Assembly: GCF_000709795.1 (NCBI RefSeq)
Contig: NZ_KL503804.1
Span: forward strand, 124,001 to 188,000
Reading direction: 5' to 3'
Source of the DNA: Bartonella bacilliformis Ver097
GTDB taxonomy: Bacteria > Pseudomonadota > Alphaproteobacteria > Rhizobiales > Rhizobiaceae
DNA: 64,000 bases
Both the position numbers and the translations under genes were made by a program. Below, in pieces: positions 1-11,479 of the stretch. Each line of letters starts with the position of its first letter. The stretch's first letter is position 1. The notes beneath the pieces were generated by a model. It had not been told where the DNA came from and made no database searches. It was given only the letters and a program-made list of their open reading frames with translations.

Positions 1-153
1 CCAGTTGAGGCTATTGTAGAAGGACCAAATTTTGAATTTGCGACAGAGATGCGCGAAGAGCTTTATTATGATAAAGAAAAGCTTTTACTTAATGGAGATC
101 GCTGGGAGCGAGAAATTGCTCGTAATATATTGATGGATGCGCCTTATCGTTAG
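1..153 (+). CDS. nuoI: NADH-quinone oxidoreductase subunit I, C-terminal end
   Basis: The window opens inside a reading frame that runs 50 codons to a TAG at 151-153. The visible residues include [20 protein letters not shown] and end in ILMDAPYR, the usual tail of NuoI, the ferredoxin-like subunit carrying two 4Fe-4S clusters in the peripheral arm of complex I. The cluster-binding cysteines lie upstream of the window, so identity rests on this tail and on the nuoJKLMN genes that follow. The next gene starts 91 bases later, an unusually long gap for this operon, and the gap holds two hairpins. Confidence 0.9.
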   Translation, partial: PVEAIVEGPNFEFATEMREELYYDKEKLLLNGDRWEREIARNILMDAPYR

Positions 154-174
154 GTGTATTATAAAATAAATGGT

Positions 175-222
175 CGGATGATTCTATCCGGTAAATGTAA
201 ATATGGTGTGAAAATTCACACC
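175..222. repeat. Two adjacent inverted repeats in the nuoI-nuoJ gap
   Basis: CGGAT-GATTCT-ATCCG occupies 175-190. GGTGTGAA-AA-TTCACACC, a perfect 8+2+8 dyad, occupies 205-222. Neither is followed by a T-run, so they do not look like intrinsic terminators. The second ends about 10 bases before the nuoJ ribosome binding site (GAGGGG near 233). An RNA processing or stability element, or an attenuating hairpin, is inference. Confidence 0.5.
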
Positions 223-244
223 CATCTTTATTGAGGGGAAGCCC

Positions 245-865
245 ATGCTAACAGGTCTAGCGGCGGCATTTTTCTACCTGTTTTCTTTTATTATGCTGAT
301 GAGCGCAATCATTGTTATTGCAGCACGTAATCCAGTGCACTCAGTATTATTTCTAATATTGGCATTTTTTAATGCAGCAGCTTTATTTTTGCTTGCAGGA
401 GCAGAATTTTTAGGACTTCTTTTATTGGTTGTTTATGTTGGTGCTGTCGCAGTGTTGTTTTTGTTTGTGGTTATGATGCTTGATGTTGATTTTGCTGAAT
501 TGAAAAGAAATGCTTTTCAGTATGTTCCTGTTGGTGCATTGGTTGGTATTATTATTGCTGTGGAACTTATCATTGTGTTTTTTAGTAATGATTTTTCTTT
601 AATTTTAGGAACTCATACTACACAGCCAATGCCAAATTTAGAACATCGAACAAATACACAGGCATTAGGCGATATTCTCTATACAGATTATGTTTTTTAT
701 TTTCAAATTGCTGGGATGATTTTATTGGTTGCAATGATTGGTGCTATTGTTTTAACGCTTCGCCATAAAGCAGGTGTTAAACGGCAATCGATTGGTATAC
801 AAGTAGCTAGGAACCCAGAAACTGCAATTGAAATTAAAAAAGTTGAGTCAGGAAAAGGCATCTAG
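245..865 (+). CDS. nuoJ: NADH-quinone oxidoreductase subunit J
   Basis: This 206-residue, very hydrophobic protein has about five membrane segments, matching NuoJ (ND6), an integral subunit of the complex I membrane arm next to the quinone site. The N-terminal half carries the conserved [20 protein letters not shown] and [20 protein letters not shown] stretches; the latter is the third helix, whose pi-bulge is important for coupling in this family. The C-terminal tail (about residues 175-206) is polar. ATG at 245 follows a GAGGGG box at good spacing. nuoK begins 13 bases after the stop. Confidence 0.96.
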   Translation: MLTGLAAAFFYLFSFIMLMSAIIVIAARNPVHSVLFLILAFFNAAALFLLAGAEFLGLLLLVVYVGAVAVLFLFVVMMLDVDFAELKRNAFQYVPVGALVGIIIAVELIIVFFSNDFSLILGTHTTQPMPNLEHRTNTQALGDILYTDYVFYFQIAGMILLVAMIGAIVLTLRHKAGVKRQSIGIQVARNPETAIEIKKVESGKGI

Positions 866-878
866 CGGGAAGATTATT

Positions 879-1187
879 ATGTACATTGGTATTGCTCATT
901 ACCTTACTGTTTCTGCAATAATGTTTACGGTTGGAATTTTCGGTATTTTTTTAAATAGAAAGAATGTGATTATTATTCTTATGTCAATCGAGCTTATATT
1001 ACTTTCAGTTAATCTCAACTTTGTTGCATTTTCAGCATTTCTTCATGATCTTATTGGTCAAATATTCGCTTTATTTATTTTGACAGTGGCGGCTGCTGAA
1101 GCAGCAATTGGTTTAGCAATACTTGTTGTTTTTTTCCGTAACCGTGGTTCTATTGCGGTTGAAGATGTTAATGTAATGAAAGGCTAA
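879..1187 (+). CDS. nuoK: NADH-quinone oxidoreductase subunit K
   Basis: NuoK (ND4L) is a small proton-channel subunit of complex I with three membrane helices. The frame is open from 828, but the start at 879 ([12 protein letters not shown]) is chosen. It gives 102 residues, the normal NuoK length, avoids overlap with nuoJ, and follows a GCGGGAAG stretch. The conserved membrane-embedded glutamates are visible in the second and third helices ([18 protein letters not shown] and [19 protein letters not shown]). nuoL starts 6 bases after the stop. Confidence 0.96.
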   Translation: MYIGIAHYLTVSAIMFTVGIFGIFLNRKNVIIILMSIELILLSVNLNFVAFSAFLHDLIGQIFALFILTVAAAEAAIGLAILVVFFRNRGSIAVEDVNVMKG

Positions 1188-1193
1188 TGAGAG

Positions 1194-3158
1194 ATGTATT
1201 ATACGATCGTCTTTCTTCCGCTTTTAGGTTTTTTAATTGCTGCTGTAGGTGGAAAAACTATAGGAGCCCGCGCTAGTGAGCTGATAACATGTAGTTTTAT
1301 GGTTGTTGTTGCTGCATTATCATGGGTCTCTTTTTTTAATATTGCTCTTGGTAATACTCCAGCAATTGACATTTTGGTATTACATTGGACAACAATTGGT
1401 GAATTGGTATTTAACTGGGCATTACATATTGATACGCTGACATCTGTTATGCTTGTTGTGGTGAATAGTGTTTCAGCATTAGTACATATTTATTCAATTG
1501 GCTATATGCATCACGATCCTTCAAGGCCTCGTTTTTTTGCTTATCTTTCTTTATTTACATTTATGATGCTTATGTTGGTGACGGCTAATAATTTAATCCA
1601 AATGTTTTTTGGGTGGGAAGGTGTTGGACTTGCATCTTATTTATTGATTGGTTTTTGGTTCCAAAAAAATTCTGCTAATAAAGCAGCAATGAAAGCTTTT
1701 ATCGTTAATCGTGTTGGCGATTTTGGTTTTCTTTTAGGGATTTTTAGTATTTTTATTTTATTTCAGTCAGTTAATTTTTCATCTATTTTTGCAAAGGTTT
1801 CAGATAATAGTTTCACGCAAAATTTAGTGTTTTTAGGCTGGCAGCTTGATGAGCAAATGATGATTACTGTTACGTGCCTTCTTTTGTTTATTGGAGCCAT
1901 GGGAAAATCAGCTCAATTTCTTTTACATACATGGCTTCCTGATGCAATGGAGGGGCCCACGCCTGTTTCTGCACTTATTCATGCAGCAACAATGGTAACT
2001 GCTGGTGTGTTTATGGTTGCACGTATGTCACCAATTTTTGAACTTTCTTCGAATGCTTTAACAGTGATTATTGTTATTGGAGCGACGACCGCATTTTTTG
2101 CAGCAACTGTAGGATTGGTGCAGAATGACATTAAGCGCGTTATTGCTTATTCCACATGTTCACAACTTGGTTATATGTTCGTTGCTTTAGGTGTTGGAGC
2201 TTATGGGGCAGCTGTTTTTCATCTTTTTACCCATGCTTTTTTTAAAGCTTTATTATTTCTCGGTGCGGGTTCTGTGATTCATGCAGTATCTGATGAACAA
2301 GATATGCGAAAAATGGGAGGATTGCGTAAACATATAAACGTGACTTATTGGATGATGATTGTGGGAACAATTGCATTAACGGGTGTTGGAATTCCAGGAA
2401 CAATTTTTGGTACAGCAGGTTTTTTCTCAAAGGATGCCATTATAGAGTCTGCTTTTGCATCGCATAATATTGCTTCAGGATATGCTTTTGGGTTGCTTGT
2501 TATTTCTGCTTTATTGACGAGTTTTTATTCATGGCGGCTAATTTTTATGACATTTCATGGTAAACCGCGTGCAACTGTTGATGTTATGCATCATGTTCAT
2601 GAATCAGCACCAATTATGTTAATTCCGTTGTATATTCTATCTATTGGAGCACTATTTGCTGGTGCAATTTTTCAACCTTATTTCTTTGGTAATTTATATG
2701 ATGCGTTTTGGAAGGGAGCATTGTTTACAGGTCACCAGAATCACATCCTTCATGAGGCGCATGATGTATTAACTTGGGTAAAATGGTCTCCGTTTACGGC
2801 AATGCTTCTTGGGCTTATTTTGGCGTATTTATTTTACATTCTTTTTCCGTCAATTCCTAAGAAACTTGCTAATTTGATGCCTGTATTATATCGTTTTCTT
2901 TATAATAAATGGTATTTTGATGAATTATATAATTTTTTATTTATCCGTCCTGCTTTAAAAATCGGCTGCTTTCTTTGGAAAGTAGGGGATATTAAGATTA
3001 TTGATGGTCTTGGTCCGAATGGAATTGCAGCACGCATCGTTGATATTACAAATAGAGTCATTCGAGTTCAAACAGGTTATCTTTATCACTATGCGTTTGC
3101 GATGCTTATTGGTGTTGCAGCATTAATTACGTGGATGATGATCGGGAGTGTAAAATAA
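1194..3158 (+). CDS. nuoL: NADH-quinone oxidoreductase subunit L
   Basis: NuoL (ND5) is the distal antiporter-like proton-pumping subunit of complex I. At 654 residues it has normal length. Family motifs visible include the helix with [22 protein letters not shown] (key glutamate in GWEGVG), the [26 protein letters not shown] block, and the [14 protein letters not shown] block. The C-terminal part carries the long lateral helix and an extra anchor helix. Its TAA overlaps the nuoM ATG by one base (TAATG), consistent with translational coupling. Confidence 0.97.
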   Translation: MYYTIVFLPLLGFLIAAVGGKTIGARASELITCSFMVVVAALSWVSFFNIALGNTPAIDILVLHWTTIGELVFNWALHIDTLTSVMLVVVNSVSALVHIYSIGYMHHDPSRPRFFAYLSLFTFMMLMLVTANNLIQMFFGWEGVGLASYLLIGFWFQKNSANKAAMKAFIVNRVGDFGFLLGIFSIFILFQSVNFSSIFAKVSDNSFTQNLVFLGWQLDEQMMITVTCLLLFIGAMGKSAQFLLHTWLPDAMEGPTPVSALIHAATMVTAGVFMVARMSPIFELSSNALTVIIVIGATTAFFAATVGLVQNDIKRVIAYSTCSQLGYMFVALGVGAYGAAVFHLFTHAFFKALLFLGAGSVIHAVSDEQDMRKMGGLRKHINVTYWMMIVGTIALTGVGIPGTIFGTAGFFSKDAIIESAFASHNIASGYAFGLLVISALLTSFYSWRLIFMTFHGKPRATVDVMHHVHESAPIMLIPLYILSIGALFAGAIFQPYFFGNLYDAFWKGALFTGHQNHILHEAHDVLTWVKWSPFTAMLLGLILAYLFYILFPSIPKKLANLMPVLYRFLYNKWYFDELYNFLFIRPALKIGCFLWKVGDIKIIDGLGPNGIAARIVDITNRVIRVQTGYLYHYAFAMLIGVAALITWMMIGSVK

Positions 3159-4627
3159 TGACCGATTGGCCTATTCTTTCTACGGTTACATTTTTGCCAC
3201 TTGTTGGTGTGATTTTGATTTTATTTATCAAAGATAACAGCGAAGCAGAAAAACGTAATATACGTAATGTAGCATTTTTCACAACTGTATTTGTTTTCTT
3301 TATTTCTTTAATTATTTGGGTAAGTTTTGATAATACAAATTCCAATTTCCAAATGGTTGAAAAGTTTGACTGGTTAGGTGGCGATATTAGCTATCATATG
3401 GGAATTGATGGTATTTCTATACTTTTTGTTGTTCTTTCAGCTTTTTTGTTACCTTTTTGTGTTTTGGCAAGCTGGGAAACCGTTAAAGATAGATTAAAGG
3501 CTTATATGATCGCTTTTCTCTTGCTTGAAGTTGCGATTATTGGGGTTTTTTGTTCTCTCGATGCAGTATTATTTTATATCTTTTTTGAAGGTAGCCTCAT
3601 TCCGATGTTTATTATTATTGGTGTTTGGGGTGGAGCACGTCGTGTTTATGCAAGTATGAAATTTTTCTTATACACTTTGCTTGGATCTGTACTCATGCTT
3701 GTTGCTATTATGGCTATGTATTGGGAAGCAGGAACACTCGATATACCAACTTTATTAAGCTATCAGTTTCCTATATCTATGCAAATGTGGTTGTGGCTCG
3801 CATTTTTTGCGTCTTTTTCAGTTAAAATGCCAATGTGGCCAGTCCATACATGGTTACCTGACGCTCACGTAGAAGCACCAACAGCAGGATCTGTTATTTT
3901 AGCTGGTGTATTACTCAAATTGGGTGGTTATGGTTTTCTTCGTTTTTCATTACCAATGTTTCCTGTTGCTTCTGCTGACTTTTCTCCCTTTGTTCTTGTG
4001 TTATCGCTTATTGCAATCATTTATACGTCATTGGTTGCACTCGTTCAAAATGATATGAAGAAACTTATTGCTTATTCATCAGTAGCTCATATGGGATACG
4101 TAACAATGGGTATTTTTTCTGCCAATGAACAAGGTATTCAAGGAGCTATTTACCAGATGCTGTCACATGGAATTGTATCAGCGGCTTTGTTTCTTTGTGT
4201 TGGGGTTATCTATGATCGTTTACATACGCGTGAAATTTCAGCATTTGGTGGTTTAGTGAATAACATGCCAAAATACGCTGTTGTTTTTTTGATCCTTACT
4301 ATGGCAAATGTTGGATTGCCTGGAACTTCAGGATTCTTAGGTGAATTTTTAACTTTAATAGGTGTTTTTCAAATTAATAAACTCGTTGCAATTTTTACAA
4401 CAACTGGTGTTATTTTATCAGCTGCTTACGCACTTTATCTTTACCGACGTGTTATTTTTGGTACCTTAGATAAAGAAAATTTAAAAATACTTTGTGATTT
4501 ATCTCAAAGAGAAAAATTTATTCTTTATCCAATGGTCATTCTTACAATATTTTTTGGTATATATCCTACACCAATTTTTCAAACAACTGTGTTTTCGGTA
4601 AAAGCGCTTACCAATCAGCTACACTAA
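3158..4627 (+). CDS. nuoM: NADH-quinone oxidoreductase subunit M
   Basis: NuoM (ND4) is the second antiporter-like subunit of the complex I membrane arm. The frame is open from 3131, but ATG 3158 ([17 protein letters not shown]) is taken because it sits at the TAATG junction with nuoL and matches the usual NuoM amino terminus, giving 489 residues. The conserved [45 protein letters not shown] and [15 protein letters not shown] blocks are all present, including the essential glutamate of the first block. nuoN follows after 11 bases. Confidence 0.97.
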   Translation: MTDWPILSTVTFLPLVGVILILFIKDNSEAEKRNIRNVAFFTTVFVFFISLIIWVSFDNTNSNFQMVEKFDWLGGDISYHMGIDGISILFVVLSAFLLPFCVLASWETVKDRLKAYMIAFLLLEVAIIGVFCSLDAVLFYIFFEGSLIPMFIIIGVWGGARRVYASMKFFLYTLLGSVLMLVAIMAMYWEAGTLDIPTLLSYQFPISMQMWLWLAFFASFSVKMPMWPVHTWLPDAHVEAPTAGSVILAGVLLKLGGYGFLRFSLPMFPVASADFSPFVLVLSLIAIIYTSLVALVQNDMKKLIAYSSVAHMGYVTMGIFSANEQGIQGAIYQMLSHGIVSAALFLCVGVIYDRLHTREISAFGGLVNNMPKYAVVFLILTMANVGLPGTSGFLGEFLTLIGVFQINKLVAIFTTTGVILSAAYALYLYRRVIFGTLDKENLKILCDLSQREKFILYPMVILTIFFGIYPTPIFQTTVFSVKALTNQLH

Positions 4628-4638
4628 AATAGAGATAA

Positions 4639-6102
4639 ATGCTTATGCAAACTGAAATAATCGCTCAATTGGTGTTAATCCTTCCAGAAATTTTAATAGC
4701 ATTAGGGATAATGGCATTACTTTTAATCGGTGTTTATTCTGGTGCTCATTCATATTTAACTGTTACAGGTTTAACGATTGCTCTTCTTTTTGCGACTATT
4801 GTTCTTATCGTTCTTTTTCCAAAAGATGGTTTTTTTTACACAAATGCCCTCATTATTGATGCTTTCAGTCGTTATATGAAGATTTTAACGCTTATTGGTG
4901 CATCATTTTCTCTTATTTTGTCTGTTGGTTTTTTCTCGTCTCAAAAATTTGACATATTTGAGTTTCCGATATTAGTTCTTTTGGCAACCCTTGGCATGAT
5001 GTTAATGATTTCATCTGGTAATATGTTATCACTTTATATGGGATTGGAATTACAATCTTTAGCTTTGTACGTTTTAGCTGCAATTCATCGTGATAATGTA
5101 AAATCTTCTGAAGCAGGCATAAAATATTTTGTTTTAGGCGCATTATCTTCTGGGTTATTACTATACGGTATTTCATTACTTTATGGATTTACCGGTCAGA
5201 TTGGTTTCCGTGAAATATCTTCTGCTTTAAGTGGTAATATTTTGCATTTGGGAGTTATTTTTGGCATTGTGTTTATTTTAGCTGGTTTGGCTTTTAAAAT
5301 TTCTGCAGTTCCATTTCATATGTGGACTCCTGATGTTTATGAAGGAGCACCAACACCTATTACAGCATTTTTTGCTGGTGCTCCTAAAATTGCGGCAATG
5401 GCGTTAATTATTCGTGTTATTGTATTTGCTTTTATTCCATTAGAAAGCTCTGATAATTTTATGCCTTCGTGGCAACAAATCTTGGTTTTTATAGCCATTT
5501 CATCAATGGCGCTGGGTGCATTTGCAGCAATTGGTCAAACTAATATTAAGCGTTTAATGGCTTATTCATCGATTGGTCATATGGGATATGCTCTTGTTGG
5601 TTTAGCCGCTGGAAATATATTGGGAGTCAAAGGTATTCTTATCTATATGACTATTTATCTTTGCATGACGATTGGTTCGTTTTCTTTTATCCTTGGGATG
5701 CGATTTAGTAATAGATATGTTGAAAACATTTATGATCTAGCAGGATTGATAAAAACTAACCCATTTATGGCTATTATGATGACGATACAGCTTTTTTCTT
5801 TAGCAAGTATACCACCTATGGCAGGATTTTTTGGTAAATGGTATACATTTTCTGCAGCTGTTCATGCAGGGCTTACTCCGCTTGCTATTGTGGGTATGGT
5901 ACTTTCTGTTATCGGTGCTTTTTATTATTTACGAATAATTAAAATTATGTGGTTTGATGATGCAAAAGATAGTTTTGTTATTTTATCAAATGAGATTAAG
6001 CTATGTCTTTGCTTTTCTTCATTGTTTGTTTTATTTTATGTGTTTTTTGGCTTTTGGTTTTCTGAAATTGCAGAAAAAGCAGCAATATCATTGTTTCAAT
6101 AA
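4639..6102 (+). CDS. nuoN: NADH-quinone oxidoreductase subunit N
   Basis: NuoN (ND2) is the third antiporter-like subunit, closest to NuoK in the assembled complex I. The protein has 487 residues and around 14 membrane segments. Visible signatures are MYMGLELQSLALYVLAA, AFKISAVPFHMWTPDVYEGAPTPITAFF and IKRLMAYSSIGHMGYALVGL. ATG 4639 follows GAGA; a second ATG lies two codons later (4645) and cannot be excluded. It is the last nuo gene, and birA starts 3 bases after its stop, so the two are probably cotranscribed. Confidence 0.96.
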   Translation: MLMQTEIIAQLVLILPEILIALGIMALLLIGVYSGAHSYLTVTGLTIALLFATIVLIVLFPKDGFFYTNALIIDAFSRYMKILTLIGASFSLILSVGFFSSQKFDIFEFPILVLLATLGMMLMISSGNMLSLYMGLELQSLALYVLAAIHRDNVKSSEAGIKYFVLGALSSGLLLYGISLLYGFTGQIGFREISSALSGNILHLGVIFGIVFILAGLAFKISAVPFHMWTPDVYEGAPTPITAFFAGAPKIAAMALIIRVIVFAFIPLESSDNFMPSWQQILVFIAISSMALGAFAAIGQTNIKRLMAYSSIGHMGYALVGLAAGNILGVKGILIYMTIYLCMTIGSFSFILGMRFSNRYVENIYDLAGLIKTNPFMAIMMTIQLFSLASIPPMAGFFGKWYTFSAAVHAGLTPLAIVGMVLSVIGAFYYLRIIKIMWFDDAKDSFVILSNEIKLCLCFSSLFVLFYVFFGFWFSEIAEKAAISLFQ

Positions 6103-6105
6103 ACA

Positions 6106-6909
6106 ATGATGTACGTATTATCAAATTTTGCACAAAAACAGGGATATGGTGTTGAGTCATATGAAAGTGTTGATTCAACAAACCTTGTTGCTCAACGAAA
6201 AGCTAAAGCTGGTCATTTTGGCTATCTTTGGATAGTTGCAGAGGAACAAATACAAGGACGAGCTAGAAGAGGAAGATCATGGAGCAGTCCAAAAGGAAAT
6301 TTATATACTAGTCTTTTGCTTATTGATAATATTACCCATCAAACAGCTGCTCATCTCGGTTTTGTTGCTGGAGTCAGTATGGTAGAAGCAGTAAAAGAAT
6401 TTATAAAAGATCAATACAAATTCAAGGATATTATCAGTTTAAAATGGCCAAATGATATTCTACTTGAAGGAGCTAAAAGTTCTGGAATTTTGCTTGAATT
6501 GTTTGAATTATTTCCTCAAAAATATGCATTGGTTATTGGTATTGGCATGAATGTGGAGTCTCATTATAAGGACGCTCCATATCCAACATCAAGCATGAAG
6601 AAAATTGGTTTACATATTGATAAAAAACAATTATTTAAGGTTTTAACAAAATATTTTGCTAAAAATTATCTCCTTTGGAAACAACCAAAAGGTTATGATG
6701 TCATTCGTAAAAAGTGGCTTTTATATTCTGCTCATTTTGGACAACATATCAAAGTAACAGATGGATCAAAGATCATTGAAGGCATTTTTGATGGTCTTGA
6801 TTGTAATTTCAATTGTATTGTAAAACAAAAAAATGGTCAAGAAGCGATTATAACAGCTGGAGATGTTCACTTTGGTTCGGCTGGTTCTGTTCATATAGAT
6901 CGTGGTTAA
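6106..6909 (+). CDS. birA: Biotin--[acetyl-CoA-carboxylase] ligase
   Basis: This ligase activates biotin to biotinyl-AMP and transfers it to the biotin carboxyl carrier protein of acetyl-CoA and related carboxylases. It has 267 residues. The biotin/ATP loop is GRARRGR at 51-57, a variant of the usual GRGRRGR. The KWPND motif is at about 113-117 with the conserved Lys after it (SSGILLE block), followed by a short C-terminal domain. There is no N-terminal helix-turn-helix, so this is a monofunctional ligase rather than a BirA repressor. The position between nuoN and RNase J is the usual rhizobial arrangement. Two consecutive ATGs make the exact start uncertain by one codon. Confidence 0.93.
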   Translation: MMYVLSNFAQKQGYGVESYESVDSTNLVAQRKAKAGHFGYLWIVAEEQIQGRARRGRSWSSPKGNLYTSLLLIDNITHQTAAHLGFVAGVSMVEAVKEFIKDQYKFKDIISLKWPNDILLEGAKSSGILLELFELFPQKYALVIGIGMNVESHYKDAPYPTSSMKKIGLHIDKKQLFKVLTKYFAKNYLLWKQPKGYDVIRKKWLLYSAHFGQHIKVTDGSKIIEGIFDGLDCNFNCIVKQKNGQEAIITAGDVHFGSAGSVHIDRG

Positions 6910-6957
6910 TTTACCAAATCTTATCTTACCATGAAATTATCTAAAAGGGAAATATTT

Positions 6958-8634
6958 ATGGCTTCTGCCGATGAGAATGAATTGGTTTTTCTTCCTTTAG
7001 GAGGGGTAGGCGAAATAGGAATGAATCTTGCCGTTTATGGATTTGGTTCAAAGAATTCTCGTGAATGGTTACTTGTTGATATGGGGGTTAGTTTTGCTGG
7101 TCCTGAATTGCCAGGAGCAAATCTTATTTTACCAGATATTCGTTTTTTAGAAAATGAAAAACATAATATATGTGGTCTTGTTTTGACACATGCTCATGAA
7201 GATCATTATGGTGCTGTTCTTGATTTATGGCCAAAACTTCAAATTCCGGTTTATTGTACTCCTTTTACAGCAGGGTTATTAGAGAAAAAAAGGCAATCGG
7301 ATTTTAAATTTCGTCAAATTCCATTAAATATTTTTCAAGTTGGTGATTGCTTTCAGGTTGGTTCATTCTCAATTGAAGCGATTGCTGTCAACCATTCGAT
7401 ACCAGAAGCAGTGTCTTTAGCAATTACAACGTCTTTAGGAAATTTAATCCATACTGGTGATTGGAAAATTGATCATACTCCTTCGCTCGGAACTATCACA
7501 GATGAAAAACGGCTACGTACTCTAGGAAAGAGGGGGGTCTTAGCATTGCTATGTGATTCTACTAATGCTTTTCAGGATGGTATATCTCCATCAGAGCAAG
7601 ACGTTCAGGAGAGTCTTATTGAAATTATTTCAAACGCTGAAGGCCGAGTTGCGATTGTAACTTTTTCTTCTAATATTGGTCGGGTACATTCTATTGCTCT
7701 TGCAGCTGAAGCTGTTGGCCGTAAAGTTCTTTTGGTGGGGCGCTCTCTAAAGCGCAGTTTTTTGGTAGCACAAGAGCTTGGTTATATGAATGGTTTAATG
7801 CCATTTATATCGGAAGAGGAATATAGTGACACTCGACGGAAAGATGTGGTTTTGATTGTCACAGGTAGTCAAGGTGAACCCTGCGCTGCACTAGCAAAAA
7901 TCTCACACAATGCAATGAAAAACATTGCGCTTTCTCCTGGTGATACAGTTGTTTATTCATCACGTAGTATTCCAGGAAATGAAAAGGCTATTATTGAGAT
8001 ACAAAACCGTTTCATTGATCAGGGAATTAAAATTATTACAAATGACGATGCTCTTGTTCATGTTTCGGGTCATCCTCGCCGTTCAGAGCTTTTGCAGATG
8101 TATGATTGGATAAAACCACAGATACTGGTTCCTGTACATGGTGAAGCTATGCATCTTTCTGCTCAAGCAGCTTTGGTGCGTCAAGCTGGTATAAAAACTG
8201 TTGCTGAGATTAGAAATGGCAATATTCTACGTCTTGCACCAGGACCGGTAGAAGTGATTGATCAAGCATTTGTTGGAAGAATTTATAAAGATGGCCGGTT
8301 ACTTGGTGATGAAGACGAGCTAGGAATTAGTGAGCGTCGTAAATTGAGTTACGTAGGTCATGTTTCAGTTTCTCTTCATATGAACAGTAAGCATGATTTA
8401 CTTGATGATATTGGTCTTATTACATATGGTGTACCCGAAAGAGATGAAGAAGGAATATTATTAGAAGATATTCTTTTAGATGTTGTTGAAAATGCTATTA
8501 ATAATATTCCACGAATTAAAAGAAAGGATAATGACCTTATTCGGAAAGCAACACGTCGTGCAGTTAGGTCAGCTATTAACGAAATTTGGGGAAAAAAGCC
8601 TATTTGTGCAGTTTTTTTACATAGATCGAAATAA
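6958..8634 (+). CDS. rnj: Ribonuclease J
   Basis: RNase J is a metallo-beta-lactamase/beta-CASP nuclease with endonuclease and 5'-3' exonuclease activity on mRNA and rRNA. The metal-binding motif HAHEDH lies at about residues 78-83 of the 558-residue product. The beta-CASP region includes LLCDSTNAF, VTFSSNIGRVHSIA and SRSIPGNE; HVSGHPRR and LVPVHGEAMH supply later conserved histidines. The frame is open from 6931, but ATG 6958 (MASADENELVFLPLGG) is preferred because an AAAGGGAAA box precedes it and because family members start just before this block. RNase J coexists with RNase E (18875-21421), as is normal in alphaproteobacteria. Confidence 0.94.
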   Translation: MASADENELVFLPLGGVGEIGMNLAVYGFGSKNSREWLLVDMGVSFAGPELPGANLILPDIRFLENEKHNICGLVLTHAHEDHYGAVLDLWPKLQIPVYCTPFTAGLLEKKRQSDFKFRQIPLNIFQVGDCFQVGSFSIEAIAVNHSIPEAVSLAITTSLGNLIHTGDWKIDHTPSLGTITDEKRLRTLGKRGVLALLCDSTNAFQDGISPSEQDVQESLIEIISNAEGRVAIVTFSSNIGRVHSIALAAEAVGRKVLLVGRSLKRSFLVAQELGYMNGLMPFISEEEYSDTRRKDVVLIVTGSQGEPCAALAKISHNAMKNIALSPGDTVVYSSRSIPGNEKAIIEIQNRFIDQGIKIITNDDALVHVSGHPRRSELLQMYDWIKPQILVPVHGEAMHLSAQAALVRQAGIKTVAEIRNGNILRLAPGPVEVIDQAFVGRIYKDGRLLGDEDELGISERRKLSYVGHVSVSLHMNSKHDLLDDIGLITYGVPERDEEGILLEDILLDVVENAINNIPRIKRKDNDLIRKATRRAVRSAINEIWGKKPICAVFLHRSK

Positions 8635-8873
8635 AAGCACATGTGTATCAAGTTATTTTTTGTGATTTAAAATAAAAAAGAAGAATTTTCAGATCATTTT
8701 CATTGTTAAAGTATGTATCTAATATTTTTTTATAAGAAACATAGAAATAAGATTGATAAATTTTAATAGTTATGGTTCGTTAATTTGCAAGTATTCAGAA
8801 TGTAACGATGATACAGATATAATTATTTGAACTGCTCCGCTTCGACGAGCCTGATTAGGAGTTAATAGTTTCG

Positions 8874-10199
8874 ATGCGTTTTTCTCAATATTTTCTTCCT
8901 ATTTTAAAAGAAAATCCTAAAGAAGCAGAAATTATTTCGCATTGCTTTATGTTGCGTGCAGGTATGGTCCGTCAACAAACATCAGGGATTTATTCTTGGT
9001 TGCCCTTAGGTAAAAAAGTACTTGATAAAGTTTGTACGATCATTCGTGAAGAACAAGAACGGGCTGGTGCTTTAGAAATATCGATGCCTACAATTCAATC
9101 TGCTGATCTTTGGCGTGAAAGTGGCCGTTATGATGACTATGGCTTGGAAATGTTACGCATTAAAGATCGTCAAGAACGTGATTTGCTTTATGGGCCAACT
9201 AATGAAGAGATGGTTACGGATATTTTTCGCTCATATGTGCGTTCTTATAAAGATCTTCCGCTCAACCTTTATCAGATTCAATGGAAATTTCGGGACGAAA
9301 TTCGTCCACGTTTTGGTGTGATGCGCTCACGAGAATTTTTAATGAAAGATGGCTATTCTTTTGATCTTGATTATGAAAGTGCAAAAACATCGTATAATCG
9401 CATGTTCATTGCTTATTTACGGACTTTTTCTCGTATTGGTTTAAAAGTTATTCCTGTTCGTTCTGATACAGGCCCTATTGGTGGTGAACTCAGTCATGAA
9501 TTTATTATTTTAGCTAAGACAGGTGAAAGTGCCATATTCTGTGATAAGCAGTTTCTGGGAATGACTGCACCGCTTGTTTCGGTTGATTTCACAGATAACG
9601 TTGTTTTAACTGATATCGTTAAACAGTGGACAACTCTTTATGCAGCAACAGAGGAAATGCACAATGCAGAGGAGTGGGCTCAAGTTTGCGAAAGTAAACA
9701 ACTTTCAGCGCGTGGTATTGAAGTAGGGCATATTTTTTATTTTGGTACGAAATACTCTGAGCCAATGGGGGCAAAAATTATGGAACGAGATGGAAAAGCA
9801 TATCCTGTTTTTATGGGATCCTATGGAATTGGACCTTCGCGTCTTGTTGCTGCAGCAATTGAAGCTTCTCACGATGAAAATGGTATTATTTGGCCAAAGC
9901 CGATAACGCCATTCGATTTTGGTATCATTAATACGAAATCAGATGATGCAAAATGTTATAATATGTGTGAAACTCTTTATCAAGGACTTGTTAATGCTGG
10001 TTTTGATCCATTATTAGATGACAGAAATGAGCGTCCTGGAGTGAAATTTGCAACAATGGATTTAATTGGTTTGCCAACACAAATAATCGTTGGCCCCAAA
10101 AATGCAGCACAAGATGAGGTTGAAATTAAAGATCGAAAAACAGGTATTAAAGAAGTTTTAACGGTTGAAGCTGCGCTCAATCGACTTGCTGCGATGTGA
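8874..10199 (+). CDS. proS: Prolyl-tRNA synthetase (short alphaproteobacterial type)
   Basis: This class II synthetase charges tRNA-Pro. The 441-residue length is far below the roughly 570 of the E. coli enzyme because the editing (INS) domain between motifs 2 and 3 is absent, as in other Rhizobiales. The class II core is visible: [18 protein letters not shown], the motif 2 region [30 protein letters not shown], and motif 3 [16 protein letters not shown]. The anticodon-binding domain follows. The gene has its own 239-base upstream gap, suggesting a separate promoter. Its TGA overlaps the ATG of the downstream lol permease. Confidence 0.95.
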   Translation: MRFSQYFLPILKENPKEAEIISHCFMLRAGMVRQQTSGIYSWLPLGKKVLDKVCTIIREEQERAGALEISMPTIQSADLWRESGRYDDYGLEMLRIKDRQERDLLYGPTNEEMVTDIFRSYVRSYKDLPLNLYQIQWKFRDEIRPRFGVMRSREFLMKDGYSFDLDYESAKTSYNRMFIAYLRTFSRIGLKVIPVRSDTGPIGGELSHEFIILAKTGESAIFCDKQFLGMTAPLVSVDFTDNVVLTDIVKQWTTLYAATEEMHNAEEWAQVCESKQLSARGIEVGHIFYFGTKYSEPMGAKIMERDGKAYPVFMGSYGIGPSRLVAAAIEASHDENGIIWPKPITPFDFGIINTKSDDAKCYNMCETLYQGLVNAGFDPLLDDRNERPGVKFATMDLIGLPTQIIVGPKNAAQDEVEIKDRKTGIKEVLTVEAALNRLAAM

Positions 10200-11479
10200 T
10201 GAGCAATTCTATGAAGAGTTTAAGCAGTAAAGGATTTTCATCTTATCAATGGATGATCGCTTTACGATATATGATTCCTAATAAAAAACATATATTTACA
10301 TCTATTATTTCAATTATTTCTTTAATTGGAATTATGTTGGGAGTTTTTGCTTTAATTGTTGTTATGGCTGTTATGAATGGTTTTCGTACGGAGCTTCTCA
10401 ATCGCATTCTTGGCATGAATGGGCACCTTATTATTCAAACAATGGATTCTGATTTTTCTGATTATAATACCCTTATTCATTCTCTAGAATCTTTAAACGG
10501 TGTGCAATTTGTTTTGCCCATCATTGAAGGTCAAGCATTTGTTCAGGGTAATATTGGAGGAGGAACTGGTGCTCTAATTCGTGGCACACGCAAAGAGGAT
10601 TTGGAAAAACTAAAAACAGTTTCCCAAAATATCAAATCAGGTTCTCTTGCTCAATTTGATCAAGAAGAAGGTGTTGCAATTGGTAGTGGTCTAGCAGAAA
10701 AGTTAGGACTTACAATTGGAAGCGATCTTCGTATGATTACACCAGATGGCGATGAGACGCCCTTTGGTGTTATGCCACGTGTTAGGGCCTATAAAGTGAT
10801 TGCTATTTTTGAAGTTGGTATGTCTGAGTATGACTCGATTTTTATTTTTATGCCTCTTCATGAAGCACAAGCGTTTTTTAATCTTGGGACAACAACTCAA
10901 TCTTTAGAGTTATTTCTTCATGATCCTGATATTATTGATCAGGTAAAACCAGTCATCATGAAAGAAATTGATCAACCAGTTTATTTAGTTGACTGGCGTA
11001 TGAGAAATCAGGCGTTTTTTTCAGCTTTACAGGTTGAAAGAAATGTCATGTTTTTTATTCTTTCTCTTATTATTCTCGTTGCTACTTTAAATATTGTTTC
11101 AGGGTTAATTATGTTTGTAAAAGATAAAAGTCACGATATTGCAATTTTGCGCACGATGGGAGCACGTCGAAACGAAATTATGTGCATATTTATTGCTACT
11201 GGTATGGTGATTGGATTTATTGGAACAGCATTAGGTTTGGTTTTGGGTATTATAACTATCGTAAATATTAATCATATTCAAGATTTTATATCTTGGCTAT
11301 TTAATGTTGATGTTTTTAATCCTCAACTTTATTTTTTAGCAAAATTACCAGCACGGATCGAATGGGATCAAACTCTTATGGTAGCCGTGATGGCTCTATT
11401 TTTGTCATTTCTTGCAACACTCATTCCAGCATGGCGAGCTGCTAAGTTAGACCCCGTACAGATTTTGAGGTATGAGTAA
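10199..11479 (+). CDS. lolC: Lipoprotein-releasing ABC transporter permease (LolC/LolE family)
   Basis: This is the inner-membrane permease of the Lol system, which extracts outer-membrane lipoproteins for handover to LolA. It has 426 residues: a first membrane helix at about 27-50, a large periplasmic MacB-like domain, and three membrane helices at the carboxyl end. The C-terminal ending [17 protein letters not shown] is diagnostic. Only one permease gene is present, so the transporter is presumably a homodimer with LolD (inference). A GTG three bases upstream is in frame, but ATG 10199 overlaps the proS TGA and is preferred. lolD overlaps its stop by one base. Confidence 0.93.
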   Translation: MSNSMKSLSSKGFSSYQWMIALRYMIPNKKHIFTSIISIISLIGIMLGVFALIVVMAVMNGFRTELLNRILGMNGHLIIQTMDSDFSDYNTLIHSLESLNGVQFVLPIIEGQAFVQGNIGGGTGALIRGTRKEDLEKLKTVSQNIKSGSLAQFDQEEGVAIGSGLAEKLGLTIGSDLRMITPDGDETPFGVMPRVRAYKVIAIFEVGMSEYDSIFIFMPLHEAQAFFNLGTTTQSLELFLHDPDIIDQVKPVIMKEIDQPVYLVDWRMRNQAFFSALQVERNVMFFILSLIILVATLNIVSGLIMFVKDKSHDIAILRTMGARRNEIMCIFIATGMVIGFIGTALGLVLGIITIVNINHIQDFISWLFNVDVFNPQLYFLAKLPARIEWDQTLMVAVMALFLSFLATLIPAWRAAKLDPVQILRYE

